This document shows, one piece after another, positions 1-10,298 of a stretch of DNA of 40,666 nucleotides (its first letter is position 1; every line of letters begins with the position of its first letter). Location of the stretch: positions 339,551 through 380,216 of the forward strand of contig KZ111155.1 of the NCBI GenBank assembly GCA_002077045.2, read 5' to 3'. This DNA is from Rachicladosporium sp. CCFEE 5018. Lineage: Eukaryota > Ascomycota > Dothideomycetes > Cladosporiales > Cladosporiaceae. A program made the translations under genes and the position numbers. The notes beneath the pieces are model-generated. The model saw only the letters and a program-made list of their open reading frames with translations, did not search any database and was not told the DNA's origin.

Positions 1-1000
1 AAGTAGCGAAATGGCTCGCGTTGACAGACAAACCGTACCTGGTAGCGACGAGCGCCTTTGCAGAGGGCTTTGACTATCCTCACGTAAGGCTGGTCATCAA
101 CGTCAACGAGCGGGAGTCGATTGTACTGTTCGCACAAGAATCAGGTCGTGCTGGCAAAGACCATGAGAAAGCTTACTCTTTGGTCTTACTGCATCCACTT
201 GGGAGTCTGTGGAAGATGATGTAGAAGCACCAATCGTAGCAGATATGTCAGCAAGACAAGACACTAGTCTGGGTAAACGGCGGGAGAGGAGAGCGATGCA
301 CCGATACCTCGACGGACGGCAATGCTATCGGACGTCACTTAGCGAGCATCTTGACTCCTGCGAGCAGCGGCGCTGGTGTATGGATGAAGATGTGCCTTGC
401 GATATATGTCAGGAATGCCACCAAGGCCCAATTGACCCGCTAGAGAGGTGTGAGCACTCCGCTACGACTAGTAGGGAGTTCACCGGGCCCGGAATGATTC
501 AAAATGTGCTACAGAGAGATGGCTTATTGCTTGCTGGATACCGGGAAGACGTGATAGCGGTGCGAGGAAGCTGTCTTCTTTGTCGAGCCATAGGAGAGCG
601 ATGGGATCACGAATTCAAATCGTGTCACCGGCGATATGATGTGTTCCATCAAAAGAAGCAAGCGCGCCACAGGAACGCGTCGAACGGTCGGTAGTGGCTC
701 CAACCGTATTCAGGATGCTTTTGGTGTCTGAACCGCAGTCAGTCTTGCCAAAGAGCCGACATGCAGGCGGCAGGGCAGGCAGATTTCTCCGAGGAGAGTG
801 ACGTTGTGCTACCTCTCTGCTACGGTATATTTCACAGCGCACAGAGTCAAGAATGGTTGCTAAAAAGGTTCGGCAGATCTTTCTCAAGCGTCGAAAGCTT
901 TTTCGATTGGCTTGGTGAGACAAGCACTTTTGGAGGCGGGCAAGCGATCCAGGCAGTGCGGGTTGCTGCAGACAGTCTACCTGACTTTCGACTAGGATAG
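1..1000 (+). pseudogene. RecQ-family DNA helicase relic (C-terminal part, cut by the window edge)
   Basis: The frame is open from base 3 and reads the end of a superfamily 2 helicase core: an ATSAFAEGFDYPHVRLV segment, then QESGRAGKDH, which matches RecQ motifs V and VI (usually QE.GRAGRDG). Near 195-210 the frame must shift to continue into a Cys-rich region at 209-694 with CYR, DSC and CDIC, like the zinc region of fungal RecQ-like helicases. A TAG at 692-694 then breaks that frame, and similarity continues after it in the same frame (CFWC at about 716, then VVLPLCYGIF and a C-terminal FFDWLGE block) up to 1000. One frameshift and one stop make it a pseudogene. Such multicopy helicases are common near fungal telomeres and in mobile elements. 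The family call is fairly safe; mobility is inference. Confidence 0.75.
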
Positions 1001-1343
1001 TCGAAGTGCATTGGAGATGTGCGATCCTTCGATCCTATTTTTCCTCAATATGTAACTCTCAGGATTAGGTTTACCCGTAGAATCAGGATCAGGAGCTGCT
1101 GACCGCTATATAAGTAAAATATGAAATGGAATGGGAAATGAGATAGGAGATGGGAGATGAGATGAGGTGAGGGCTCGGAAGGGGAGGACGACGACGGTCG
1201 TAGCGGGCGCCGAGCAGTGAGACGGGCAGTGAGACGGACAGTTGGAAGAGCAGACTCTTATCTCCTCTAAGAGGGAGCACTATCATGAGGGACCGCCCCG
1301 CCTCGGTCGGCAGTGACAGCTTCTTCCTGCTTCCACGTTTTGA
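1001..1343. other. Spacer with purine-rich low-complexity tract
   Basis: No gene is supported here. Bases 1120-1170 are a purine-rich run with repeated GAGATG/GGGAGATGAG words. The stretch lies between the RecQ relic and an open frame that lacks an obvious start codon, so it may be a rearrangement junction. Confidence 0.5.
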
Positions 1344-3083
1344 AAGGACTACTTGACGTTGCCGCATAGCCGTGACATATCCGAAACAACTGATACAGCG
1401 CTCCGAGTGGACGATGACGATGATAGCGGTCTTGATCTCTATGACGCACCTACCAACACCAACAGATCCTCGAGGACAGCATACAGAGTGAATATGTACG
1501 GCTGCGATGAGGAAGACCTAGATGCTCTCGAGGGGCCCTCAATCGCGATGCAGGACGATGCGGAGCTAGCAGAAAATCGAGCAATCGAGAAGAATGTCAC
1601 TGTGTCGAATCCTTGGGTCCTTGCAAAGATGCACGCCAGGCCTACACAGCGTCAGGTCGACAGCTCTGTCGGTGGTATAGCGCAAGCATCTCCGAGCTCG
1701 TCGTCAACAACACACGGGAACGACGCGGTAGTGGACGACCCTGAACCCAGACCACCACAGTCTGCGGACATAATAGGCCTACTTACCCCACGTGCATCTT
1801 CGCCTCGACCTGCAAGACAACCGTTTCATCCATCTGGCTTCGTGCCCGACATTAGATTTGCCAATGACGGTCGGCTGATCAGCTCAGAGCCGTCTGACAC
1901 CGAACGGAATGTTGCAGGATCATCGCCAACGAGGAGACAGATGACGCCGGTAAGCTCGCAGTTCGGCGGGACCTTTCGTCCAATCAACACGGCAACCTCG
2001 AATATGGTGCAACATGACCGTGACATCCCGCTAGCGCAGATACCGCAAGCGCGACCTAGGGGTAGAGCACCTCAAGCGCGAGGAGTGGTGAACCGACCGT
2101 TCGTAGCCCCTACAGCAGTCGGTCCACCGAAGGAGAGAGTTTGGTTCGAGCACCTGGACGATATCGAGAATACTCGTCCTCGCCGTTCGCGCCGGCCGCA
2201 CGGTACTCAGCATCAGCATAAGCTTGTGGCACAAGGAGAGCTGGGTGACTTGATCGACGACCCTCAGCCTCTGAGCCGCGCAGCGCAAAACCGTGACATC
2301 CGAGACTTTGTCGATACTGTCACTCTGACGGAAGGACACGATGCTGCTACAGTACGAGGACACGATAACAGAGCCTTGCAGATGTCTCGGCGTTCGAATG
2401 GTGTGACAGAGCCTTCTGAAGGCCTCACTGCAGCAATGGGACAGAGCGAGAACGCAAGCCAGGCTTACGGTGCACTCAGCGGTCGTGGCTTCATGCCGGC
2501 AAGCGAGCTGGCTACACTTGAAGCTCTCGGCTTCGCCAAGATCAACGGACAGCAGCCGACGGCGAAGCGACGCAAGACTGCAGAGCGAGCATTGCGTCCA
2601 ACGAGTGGCAATGCACCGCCGAATCTTGTGCCTGTCGACGAGAATGAGGACGAGTACGAGCCTGTCAGACCGCGAACGAAGTCAGGTCGTCGGCGCAGCT
2701 CGATCAAACAGCCGCGGACGAAGTCGTCGAATCTGCCGCTTGAGCGTACGCCAGCCGGGAGGAGGACATACGACCTTGCGCTGACGTCCAGCATATCGCT
2801 ACAAGACATTGTCGTTGCCCAGCGCCGATGTGAGACTGAGCACACCCTCCTGGACTGGAGTCGATCCGCAGTTGATCTGGAGGACACCTTCGCGACGATT
2901 GAGAGTCACGATGAGATTGCACAGCTCGGACGCAAGGTGCGCGAGCTGCTGATCAATTGCGTGAATGATGGCGACATGGTGCAAGATTTGGGGGAGCTTA
3001 TAGGCACTGCATTCTCTCGGCATCGAGAGGCTGTGATCGACGATTTCATGAGCTCGTCGGCTGCGCAGATGTCAGAGGCATGA
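1344..3083 (+). CDS. Conserved fungal protein, apparently missing its N-terminal part; possible MutL-type (HexB/PMS-like) linker region
   Basis: An uninterrupted frame runs from the codon after a TGA at 1341-1343 to the stop at 3081-3083, about 579 codons. There is no ATG at its 5' end; the first in-frame ATG is at 1494, so either an upstream exon is missing or translation starts there. The product is mostly disordered and polar: an acidic DDDDDSG stretch, a CDEEDLDAL segment followed by NPWVLAKMHARP, a Ser/Pro/Arg-rich middle, a basic AKRRKT patch, a KSSNLPLERTPAGRRTYDL block and a short helical C-terminus. From memory, the NPW.(I/V)AKM and LPLER.P blocks resemble the part after the ATPase domain in fungal proteins annotated as MutL/HexB. 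No GHKL ATPase motifs can fit in the 350 bases upstream, so the gene would be 5'-truncated. The identification is tentative. Confidence 0.45.
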   Translation, partial: KDYLTLPHSRDISETTDTALRVDDDDDSGLDLYDAPTNTNRSSRTAYRVNMYGCDEEDLDALEGPSIAMQDDAELAENRAIEKNVTVSNPWVLAKMHARPTQRQVDSSVGGIAQASPSSSSTTHGNDAVVDDPEPRPPQSADIIGLLTPRASSPRPARQPFHPSGFVPDIRFANDGRLISSEPSDTERNVAGSSPTRRQMTPVSSQFGGTFRPINTATSNMVQHDRDIPLAQIPQARPRGRAPQARGVVNRPFVAPTAVGPPKERVWFEHLDDIENTRPRRSRRPHGTQHQHKLVAQGELGDLIDDPQPLSRAAQNRDIRDFVDTVTLTEGHDAATVRGHDNRALQMSRRSNGVTEPSEGLTAAMGQSENASQAYGALSGRGFMPASELATLEALGFAKINGQQPTAKRRKTAERALRPTSGNAPPNLVPVDENEDEYEPVRPRTKSGRRRSSIKQPRTKSSNLPLERTPAGRRTYDLALTSSISLQDIVVAQRRCETEHTLLDWSRSAVDLEDTFATIESHDEIAQLGRKVRELLINCVNDGDMVQDLGELIGTAFSRHREAVIDDFMSSSAAQMSEA

Positions 3084-3570
3084 GACGGAATGCAGTTTTG
3101 CTATTGCTTTGTTTGCTGTTCTTCTAGCTATGGCGTCGGAGGAGTGTTTGCTGGTGGAACGTGGCTTTTCGATACCCAACGGATGACGATTTTTGCTCGA
3201 ATATAGAGTAACTTTACGTGCAACACACCATTCCTATAAATTCATCCAATACGGTTCATTGCAGTCGTCCAGACAGGAGCATGACGCAGGCGGCTCTGCT
3301 CGCCGACCAGCCGAGCCCTGGACCATGTGGGAGCTCGTGGGTGACAGCACCTATGTTTGTCCGAGAGGCAGTCACTGTTGTCTTGAGCTAGCATTAACAT
3401 ATGCCTGCAAGGCAATCAACCTTCTAGCCATGTGCGGTTCTCTCTTTGTATCATTACCAACATAGCTGTGGCTTCCAACATCATACCATCACTACCATAC
3501 CCTCGAAAATACCACCGAGCGTACAGTCTCACGGCCTATCGATCAAGAAGGCATCTCGATATCCGCAAGC
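3084..3570. other. Intergenic, promoter side of the E2 gene
   Basis: Between the stop at 3083 and the E2 start at 3571 I see no gene or structured element. Small open frames here lack any family resemblance. Confidence 0.4.
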
Positions 3571-4149
3571 ATGGCGGGCATGAGCACGAAGCGACTACAG
3601 AAGGAGCTGGTCAAGGTACGACACACTGCGCCCTGCTATACCCTGATCCACTGACTGACAGGAATCAGATCCAAGGCGCCCTACCCCCAGGCATCTCCCT
3701 CGTCTCCGCTCCCGATCTCCGCGAATGGCAGATGGACATCTCAGTCCTCGACAACCCGCTCTACTCGCCCACCGACAAGTTCCGCCTACGTTTCATGTTC
3801 TCCGCGTCCTACCCGATCGAAGCACCGGAAGTGGTTTTCATGATGGTTTCGAGTCCTGAGCGCAAGATCCCGATCCACCCGCACATCTATAGCAATGGAA
3901 TTATATGTCTAGACTTGCTGGATAGTCAGGGGTGGAGTCCAGTGCATAACGTGGAGAGTGTGTGTATTAGTTTGCAGAGTATGCTGGCTAGTAATACGAA
4001 GGATGAGCGTGAGTCACCGCGGGGGGTTTGAACGAGGAAAGACTGGAGCTGATGGATGAATAGGGCCACCTGGCGACGCGGAATTTGTCAAGATGAATCG
4101 ACAACGACCGAGAGACATCAACTTCCTGTTCCATGACAACAAGGTGTAG
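3571..4149 (+). CDS. Ubiquitin-conjugating enzyme E2, UBE2W/Ubc16-like
   Basis: Three exons, 3571-3615, 3669-4008 and 4064-4149, encode 156 aa. Introns start GTACGA and GTGAGT and end CAG and TAG; phases fit. The UBC fold is complete: an N-terminal helix with KRLQKELVK, a PPGISL loop, the RFMFSASYPIEAPEVVF sheet, then IPIHPHIYSNGIICLDLL with the catalytic Cys at about residue 95. HPH in place of the usual HPN, the VESVCISLQSMLAS helix, RPP and a C-terminal FLFHDN are hallmarks of the UBE2W family. UBE2W enzymes attach ubiquitin to the alpha-amino group of disordered N-termini; that activity is known for the family and inferred here. Length is close to the human protein (151 aa). The start was chosen as the first ATG preceding the conserved helix. 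Confidence 0.9.
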
Positions 4150-5050
4150 TAGAGTTACGAACGGACTGAGCAACGAGGGAGCGGAGGCGAGGAGCTTTGC
4201 ATGAATTATGCGGTCGGCGACTATTCGAGCGTTCAGAGCGACGGTGTTGGCTACGGGATCTGGATCTGTGCTTGCGTTAAATACTACTGCAACTGCGAGG
4301 ACTTTCCACCTACAAGCCACAAAGACGGATGAATGAGGAGTATCTTGCCAGACGACCCTTACGTTCAGAGATTCGAATGCAACCCTCCCCGATGCTTCGC
4401 TCTCCATTTGAGGGCTGTCGCGGTGGCTGTCGGGCGCTCTGGACTCGGTGAACAATGTAAGACGACGATGTTGTCACGAAGTCCGGAGGCACACCTTGAT
4501 GTTGGGGTACAGATGGGGAGTTGACTTATATCAAAGACGGTTCTCGCTCAAACACAAGCAGCGTCGACTGTACCTTGGCAAGACGTACGGTCTGGGCGAG
4601 GTTGCATACCACGAATCTGCGTGTTGCCAGTCGATACGGAAAGTGAGTGTTGCGACCCCTGATAGTAGTAGCCTGCTGCTTTACAAGCTGGCGGGCAGTT
4701 TGAGGAAGGTTGCACGACATATGTGGCCATACGGCCCAGAGAACCAGCAGTATCATGCAGCTGTTGCTGTCGGTACACCAAGACACTCTTTGCGTCTGAA
4801 AGTGCAGTCGTTGAGTGCACGTGCGTACATATAGCAGCCTTCGTATGGCAGTCTGCGATCTCCTGTCTTCTCTATTCGTATCGCTGTGCCTTGCTTAGTC
4901 ATGATATGAGTTGGGTCGGCGCTGACTCAAGCAGGTACATGCATTCGTGCCAGAAGATACATCCACCAGCACTGCATTTACCTTTGTCTGAAATCAAGTA
5001 CGTCCGACTGTGCTCGATACCTCAATTGATGACACCCGAATCCCGCCGAC
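4150..5050. other. Intergenic, 0.9 kb without a supported gene
   Basis: Several open frames of 60-155 codons overlap on both strands but none has recognisable motifs, a splice-consistent extension or coherent composition. The 3' end probably includes the promoter of the capping-protein gene. No tRNA B-box was found. Confidence 0.45.
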
Positions 5051-5942
5051 ATGATTGATCCGTTTGACGCCGCTCTGTAAGCTCTGATTGTTCACACTTG
5101 CCCACAGCACCAGTTTACTCACCATCCCTAGCGACCTCCTACGCCGCCTGCCGCCCTCACAAACACAGCAGAACCTTGCTTCGATCATTTCAATCGCCCC
5201 AAACCTCGAAGACGACCTCCTCTCCTCCGTCGACGTCGGCTTAGCAGTCAAGCGCTGCCCCAAATCAGGTCGCGACTACCTCTGCTGCGACTACAACCGT
5301 GATGGCACATCATACCGCTCACCATGGAGCAACGACTTCGATCCACCCATAGACCCGGATGATGCTGCTGACCTTGTCCCCCGGGGCAAGATACGGCGCA
5401 TGGAAGAGGAGTTGAACAAAAGCATCGATGTGTACCGGGAACTCTACTACGAGGGCGGTGTGAGCAGTGCATATCTCTGGCAGCTTGATGAAGGATTTGC
5501 AGGCGTGGTGCTGGTCAAGAAGTCGAGTGGTGGGGCAGGCAAGGGAGGGTGGGACTCAATAAATGTTTTCGAGATCATCGAGGCTACTTCGAAACGGAGC
5601 GCGCACTATAAGCTCACGTCTACCGTCATCTTGGACCTAGGCTTGAAGAACGACGCAGTGGGCGGGCTTGAATTGGCTGGAAACCTCACACGACAAGAAG
5701 AGCTTGACCAGCCGCTTGCAGGACTGAGGGACGCGGAGATTGAGAGCAGCCATGTGGCGAACATGGGACGGATGGTGGAAGCGATGGAGACGAGACTGAG
5801 GAACCTACTGCAGGAAGTATACTTCGGCAAGGCGAAGGACGTGGTGGGTGATCTGAGGAGTATACGATTGTTGAGCGAGGCCGAGCAGGAGAGGCGAAGC
5901 CACAAGGAAGTCATCTCGAAGATGGGAGGTGCGACCATTTGA
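5051..5942 (+). CDS. CAP2: F-actin-capping protein subunit beta
   Basis: Two exons, 5051-5076 and 5132-5942, encode 278 aa. The 55-base intron begins GTAAGC and ends CCTAG. The short first exon supplies MIDPFDAAL, which joins to DLLRRLPP, the conserved N-terminus of capping protein beta. Further family blocks are LLSSVDVGL, RDYLCCDYNRDGTSYRSPWS, a VYRELYYEGGVSSAYLWQLDEGFAGVVLVKK core and a C-terminal amphipathic region ending in an RSHKE segment. The protein forms a heterodimer with the alpha subunit and caps barbed ends of actin filaments in the cytoplasm and at cortical patches. Length is normal for the family. Without the first exon the frame would begin at a non-ATG codon in the intron, so the spliced start is preferred. 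Confidence 0.95.
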
Positions 5943-6481
5943 GAGCTCACTGGACATCCCTTCTCTAGGCCATGGCCATGCGTAGTCCGCTTTCTCTCGA
6001 GCCCGCGGGAGATAAACCGCACGTTCCGTACTTTCACGACGAATGAAGCGAACAAGCAGCGCATGGACTGCGGATCTCGCGCTGGGCTGTGAGCGCAGCG
6101 ACAATAACGGACACGATGACCCGTACCAGATGAGAACACCTACGCGTCTCGTCGGGTCAGCACTCGGCGAGATGGACCCAGGGACATCGCCTTAGCGCCT
6201 CGGTGTCATGACTAGTATGTATGCTCGCATCGTTGTTCCCTACGACAAAAGAAATCCCCGAGCTTGGCCATCATACCAGAGCGATATGTCCCGGGTGAAG
6301 TCTGGCAAATCTCGCCGCATCGCAACTTCGCTTGGCGGCGATCCACCTGCCGCACCTGTCAAACCCCTGCATTACTACTAATAGACCGTGCCCTAGCATT
6401 CAACATCGGAATTGAGCAGGCCTTTGCCGCGACGGCCCACTACTATCGCGTTGTCATCAGCGGCGCGCGTATCTCGTGGCG
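5943..6481. other. Intergenic between CAP2 and the cutinase gene
   Basis: No coding or RNA gene is supported. The 3' half should hold the promoter of the cutinase-family gene. Confidence 0.4.
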
Positions 6482-7819
6482 ATGAGATCTCCTCAAAGTA
6501 GCAGTCCCTGCACTGTAAGTTTCGTACATTCACTTCATCAAGCTTTTTGCATCTACACTTTGCATTGCGCTACGCTACACCCCTGTCACTTTCGACTGTG
6601 CCTATCATTCGTTCGTTCATAGCAGCGATTGTATTCTCGTACGCGTATCTCTTCCAGACCAGCAACGCGCAAGACCCATGCTCAGTCTGCGAAGATGTTC
6701 ACTTCTTCCTTGCTCGCGGCAACAACGAGCCCTACCCCGGCCGACAAGCCATGCTCGTTGAGGCCACTTGCGACGGTCTAAGCAGCTGTGGCTACGAGAA
6801 CCTCTACTACTCGACACTCTACACAGACCTGTACTGCCAAACTGCATACGATGGCGCCGTCGCTGGACACGTACAGATGACTGCATATGCAGAGAAGTGC
6901 CCGCATTCGAAGCTTATCCTGGCTGGCTACTCGCAAGGCGGCCAGATTGCGAGCGATATATTGGGAGGTGGTGGCGGTTACTCCTTCAATGGATGTTTCC
7001 AGCCTTACACGCCGGCGATGAGTAGGGACGCCAGCCCGGGAAATCAAAGTACGTAGTCATCGATAGACGCATGCGGCCATGTAGATGCTGATTCCAGCTA
7101 TAGTCGCTGCAGTGATGATCGCTGGGGACACTCGTCACGATGCCAATCAGTCATACAACTACGGCAACGGCTCAGCCATCGATGGCTATTTCCCGCGGAA
7201 CGAGACGATGATCGCCAATCTGCAAACATACGCCCCCATCATGCGCAACTACTGCGTCTCCTCCGACCCAATCTGCGCCGCCAACCAGTCGTCCTACAAT
7301 GAGCTGAGCCATCTCGCTTACTACGACCTCGACTCGAAAGCCATGGCGTCGTTCATTCAATCCGTGGCATCCCTGACTAGCACCATGGCGATCACGACCG
7401 CAATCCCCACGAGTCTGTCTGGCACTGTGCAGGATTACAACACCATTGGCACAGCGACACCGTCTGGTCTTGTGAAGCTCGATACTACGTGGACGAGCTC
7501 GACGTCATATCCTGCGTGTACTGCGGCTTCGTATACACAGGCTTCTTCGACTGCAAACGCGACTGCGACAGCTACCTCATCGGGTTCCTCCACGGCTTCA
7601 GGATCAATCACTGCGTCCGTGGCTAGTGCCTTTCCGCTGACCGCGTCGTCCCCGTCTAGTGCGGCGGGAGCATCTGGTGCGAGCGCATCTGGCACGAGCG
7701 CGGCTGCGTCATCGAGCGCTACTTCAGCGAGCAGCGGAGCTACAAATCTGGCGACCACTGGAGTCGGCTCACTGGTCGGTCTGCTGTCACTCGTTGTGCT
7801 AGTACTGGCGTTCAACTAG
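6482..7819 (+). CDS. Cutinase/acetylxylan-esterase family (CE5) protein with Ser/Ala-rich tail and GPI-type C-terminus
   Basis: The body is certain: 6623-7048 joined to 7098-7819 over a 49-base GTACGT...CCAG intron. It reads VHFFLARGNNEP, then LAGYSQGGQ with the nucleophile Ser at about residue 109, SSDPICA with the catalytic Asp, and ELSHLAYYD with the His. A long Ser/Thr/Ala-rich segment follows, then a hydrophobic end (VGSLVGLLSLVVLVLAFN) typical of a GPI-anchor signal. The 5' end is uncertain: the long frame has no ATG before the signal-like segment. A micro-exon at 6482-6497 (MRSPQ) spliced by a GTAGCA donor to an acceptor at 6622 restores frame and gives a signal peptide ending SNA|Q, for 387 aa. 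CE5 enzymes cleave cutin, acetyl-xylan or other esters outside the cell; the GPI-type end suggests wall or membrane attachment. Confidence 0.85.
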
Positions 7820-8531
7820 ATCATGGGGCTTGATGCGGAAGATGGCCGCACTCGCTTCCTTCTCAAGTGCGGGTAGCAGGAGCGTTGGACTTGTTTGAGC
7901 CATACACTCTGCTCTAGCGCCTACAGACGATCGTAACACGGCCAACTGTCCAGCGAGTTCCCAACGACGTTCACGGACGAGCTATGTATCCCCACGACCA
8001 CGACGATGAGCTTCAAACTGGGCGGCGTTCGTGTGTATCAATGAGGCATGAATTGTGTCGGCGACACGAGATCTCCAGTGCTTTGCACCTCGACGTGTAT
8101 CTTTGTTGGTGATGGTAAAGAATCGGGTAGATGTATGATTGGATAGGGCATGTTCAGCGTTCGAGCGGGTAATGAATATCGTGCACTTCCCAAGTCGGCA
8201 CACCCAGACACTGAACATCAATATTGGTCGTTCGCTTGCTACATCAGCATATCTTTTAGATGGGCGGATCGGACTCACTCGACTCCGCAGTCGGCGAGCA
8301 AACTTTACATGTACGCATCGCCTGCCCATTCGAGCAACATCGACACATACTTTCTGAGATTGCACAGCATGTCATGCGCAACTAATTCATATCATCGTGA
8401 GGCTTATCGTTGATACCTATCTGCCCACTCCAGCATTCATGACGGAGTACATGATGAGCGGGTGTATATGTAGGTCTCTTGAGCATCCCTCGGTGGTCCC
8501 AACTCTTTCTACGTTCTTCGCTGCACTCAAG
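7820..8531. other. Intergenic between cutinase and isochorismatase-like genes
   Basis: About 0.7 kb with no supported gene. Open frames on both strands here (for example 7982-8365 minus) have no family motifs. Confidence 0.4.
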
Positions 8532-9570
8532 ATGAAGACTCTCATACTCGCGTCCTCTCTCTGGGCAGCTTATGCTACTGCTCAGATCTACAACACACAA
8601 AACTCGATCACCGCAACCGCTGGCACAGCCAACCTGTCCCAACCTGCTGACACCCTCGGCAACTATTACAACTACTGGAAGCTCCTTGACAATGGCACGA
8701 CATGGGACTTGACCCGTGCAGACCGCATGCCAGTCACTTCGCCTAAGATCATACCCATGCTCGGCTCCAAGAAGAAAGCCATCATCGAGCCAAGTCGAAC
8801 GGCTTTCATCACAGTCGACATGCAGAACTTCTTCCTGCATCCAAAGCTGTCGCCTGCTGCCGTGAAGGGCCGCAATGCGGTGCAGCCTACGCTCAACATC
8901 ATGAAAGCGTTCCGCGAGAACCACATGAAAGTGTTGTGGGTGAATTGGGGGATCGACAACTTCGATCTTGTCACGCTGCCGCCTAGCTTTCTTGATGGTT
9001 TCTCGACTAACCACCAGATGAACACTTCTTTCTGCACCGAGATGGGACCTCTGACTGAGGACAACGGGACTATTGTTGATGTTGGAAAGAAGCTTTGCCG
9101 TGGTAGCTGGTAAGTTTCGTAGCTCGACGGTGTGACTGCGGTTGCTGACAGTGACCTAGGAATGCTCAGCCCTGGGGCGCCCTGTATCCGTCGATGGTCG
9201 AGGGGCTAGCATCAGGAACAGATCTGTACTTCAACAAGAGTATGTCGAACGTTATTCCTCACTATCACACCCGAAGCTGACAACCACAGATCGTCTCTCC
9301 GGTCTCTGGGGAGCGCAAACGCCTCTTGGACTGTATCTGCAAGAGTCCGAGATCACCACCCTCTTCATCGGTGGCGTCAACTCGGATCAGTGCGTTTGGG
9401 GCACGCTCATCGATGCCTACTTCAAGGGCTTCGATGTAGTGTATGTGGAAGACTGCGCAGCAACTACGAGTCCGTGGTATGCGGAGCAGATGGTAAGGTA
9501 TAATGCGGATGGCAATGGGTTCCTGGCGAACAGCACGTATGTGGTGGAGGCATTAGAGGCGCAGAAGTAG
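8532..9570 (+). CDS. Secreted isochorismatase-family cysteine hydrolase
   Basis: Three exons, 8532-9109, 9160-9239 and 9290-9570, encode 312 aa; both introns are 50 bases (GTAAGT...CTAG and GTATGT...ACAG). The N-terminus is a signal peptide, hydrophobic and ending YATA|Q. The fold is marked by TAFITVDMQNFF with the catalytic Asp at about 96, a central VLWVNWGID strand, and TTLFIGGVNSDQCVWGTLIDAY with the nucleophile Cys at about 254, followed by DVVYVEDCAAT. Isochorismatase-like hydrolases cut C-N or vinyl-ether bonds in small molecules; secreted fungal members have been discussed as interfering with plant salicylate precursors, but the substrate cannot be read from sequence. The ATG at 8532 was chosen because it starts the signal peptide; an in-frame upstream extension lacks such a feature. 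Confidence 0.88.
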
Positions 9571-10298
9571 AGGATCTCTCGAGATATTGAATGATGACCA
9601 GACTTCAAACCTAAAAATATGTAGGAACTTGTCAAGCAACGAGGAAGAGCTCGTCAGATGATCTTCAGGAGAGTCACCGCAAAGATACGAGTCGATGCCG
9701 GAGCTTGCTGCCCTAGTCCCAAGGCTGTGCATGGCTGTTCGTCACGCAAGTTAGGTGTATGATTGATTCTTGCGATAGTTGCTCGTGTTTACTCATCCGG
9801 CGAACGTCGACCGTCGACAACATTAGCCTTGACCGGCTTGGTAATGTTCCTCAAGCGTTGTCCTGGTCGTGGTCGCTCGACGAGGAAATTGCTTAATTCT
9901 GTCTTGACCGCTCGCAGTGCTCATGGCGACAGACTGATCGACGTATTCGCGGCGTCAATATAAGTCATCATCACCACTCAGTAGTACAAAAAGCTCTGTG
10001 GATGATGTTATCATCATGGAGACGTCAAGTCGCATTCGACGAGAGAGTTCGCCCACGTGGAACGTGCAACGGCACAACGCCTGCCGAGGCCTGCTCCAAA
10101 TGATCGACATGGAGAGCGGCAGCCAATTGGAAGACAAGCTTCCGCCACAGGAGCAACATCGAGAGCCATGACGGCAGCAAACAGGAAATGGACTGGGCGC
10201 TCGATCTTCAACACGCGGTCGGCTTCTGTTGGACGACGGACGTTCATTCTCTACACATGCAAGACTTCCATAGAGTGCATCAATAGGATCAAAACGCG
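9571..10298. other. Intergenic, promoter side of the PI-PLC-like gene
   Basis: About 0.7 kb with no supported gene. Short overlapping frames around 10014-10311 show no conserved motif. Confidence 0.4.

Noticed and set aside
4448..4834. 128-codon open frame on the plus strand
   Set aside because: Several equally long frames overlap on both strands, there is no motif and no plausible splice extension; composition looks like non-coding DNA.
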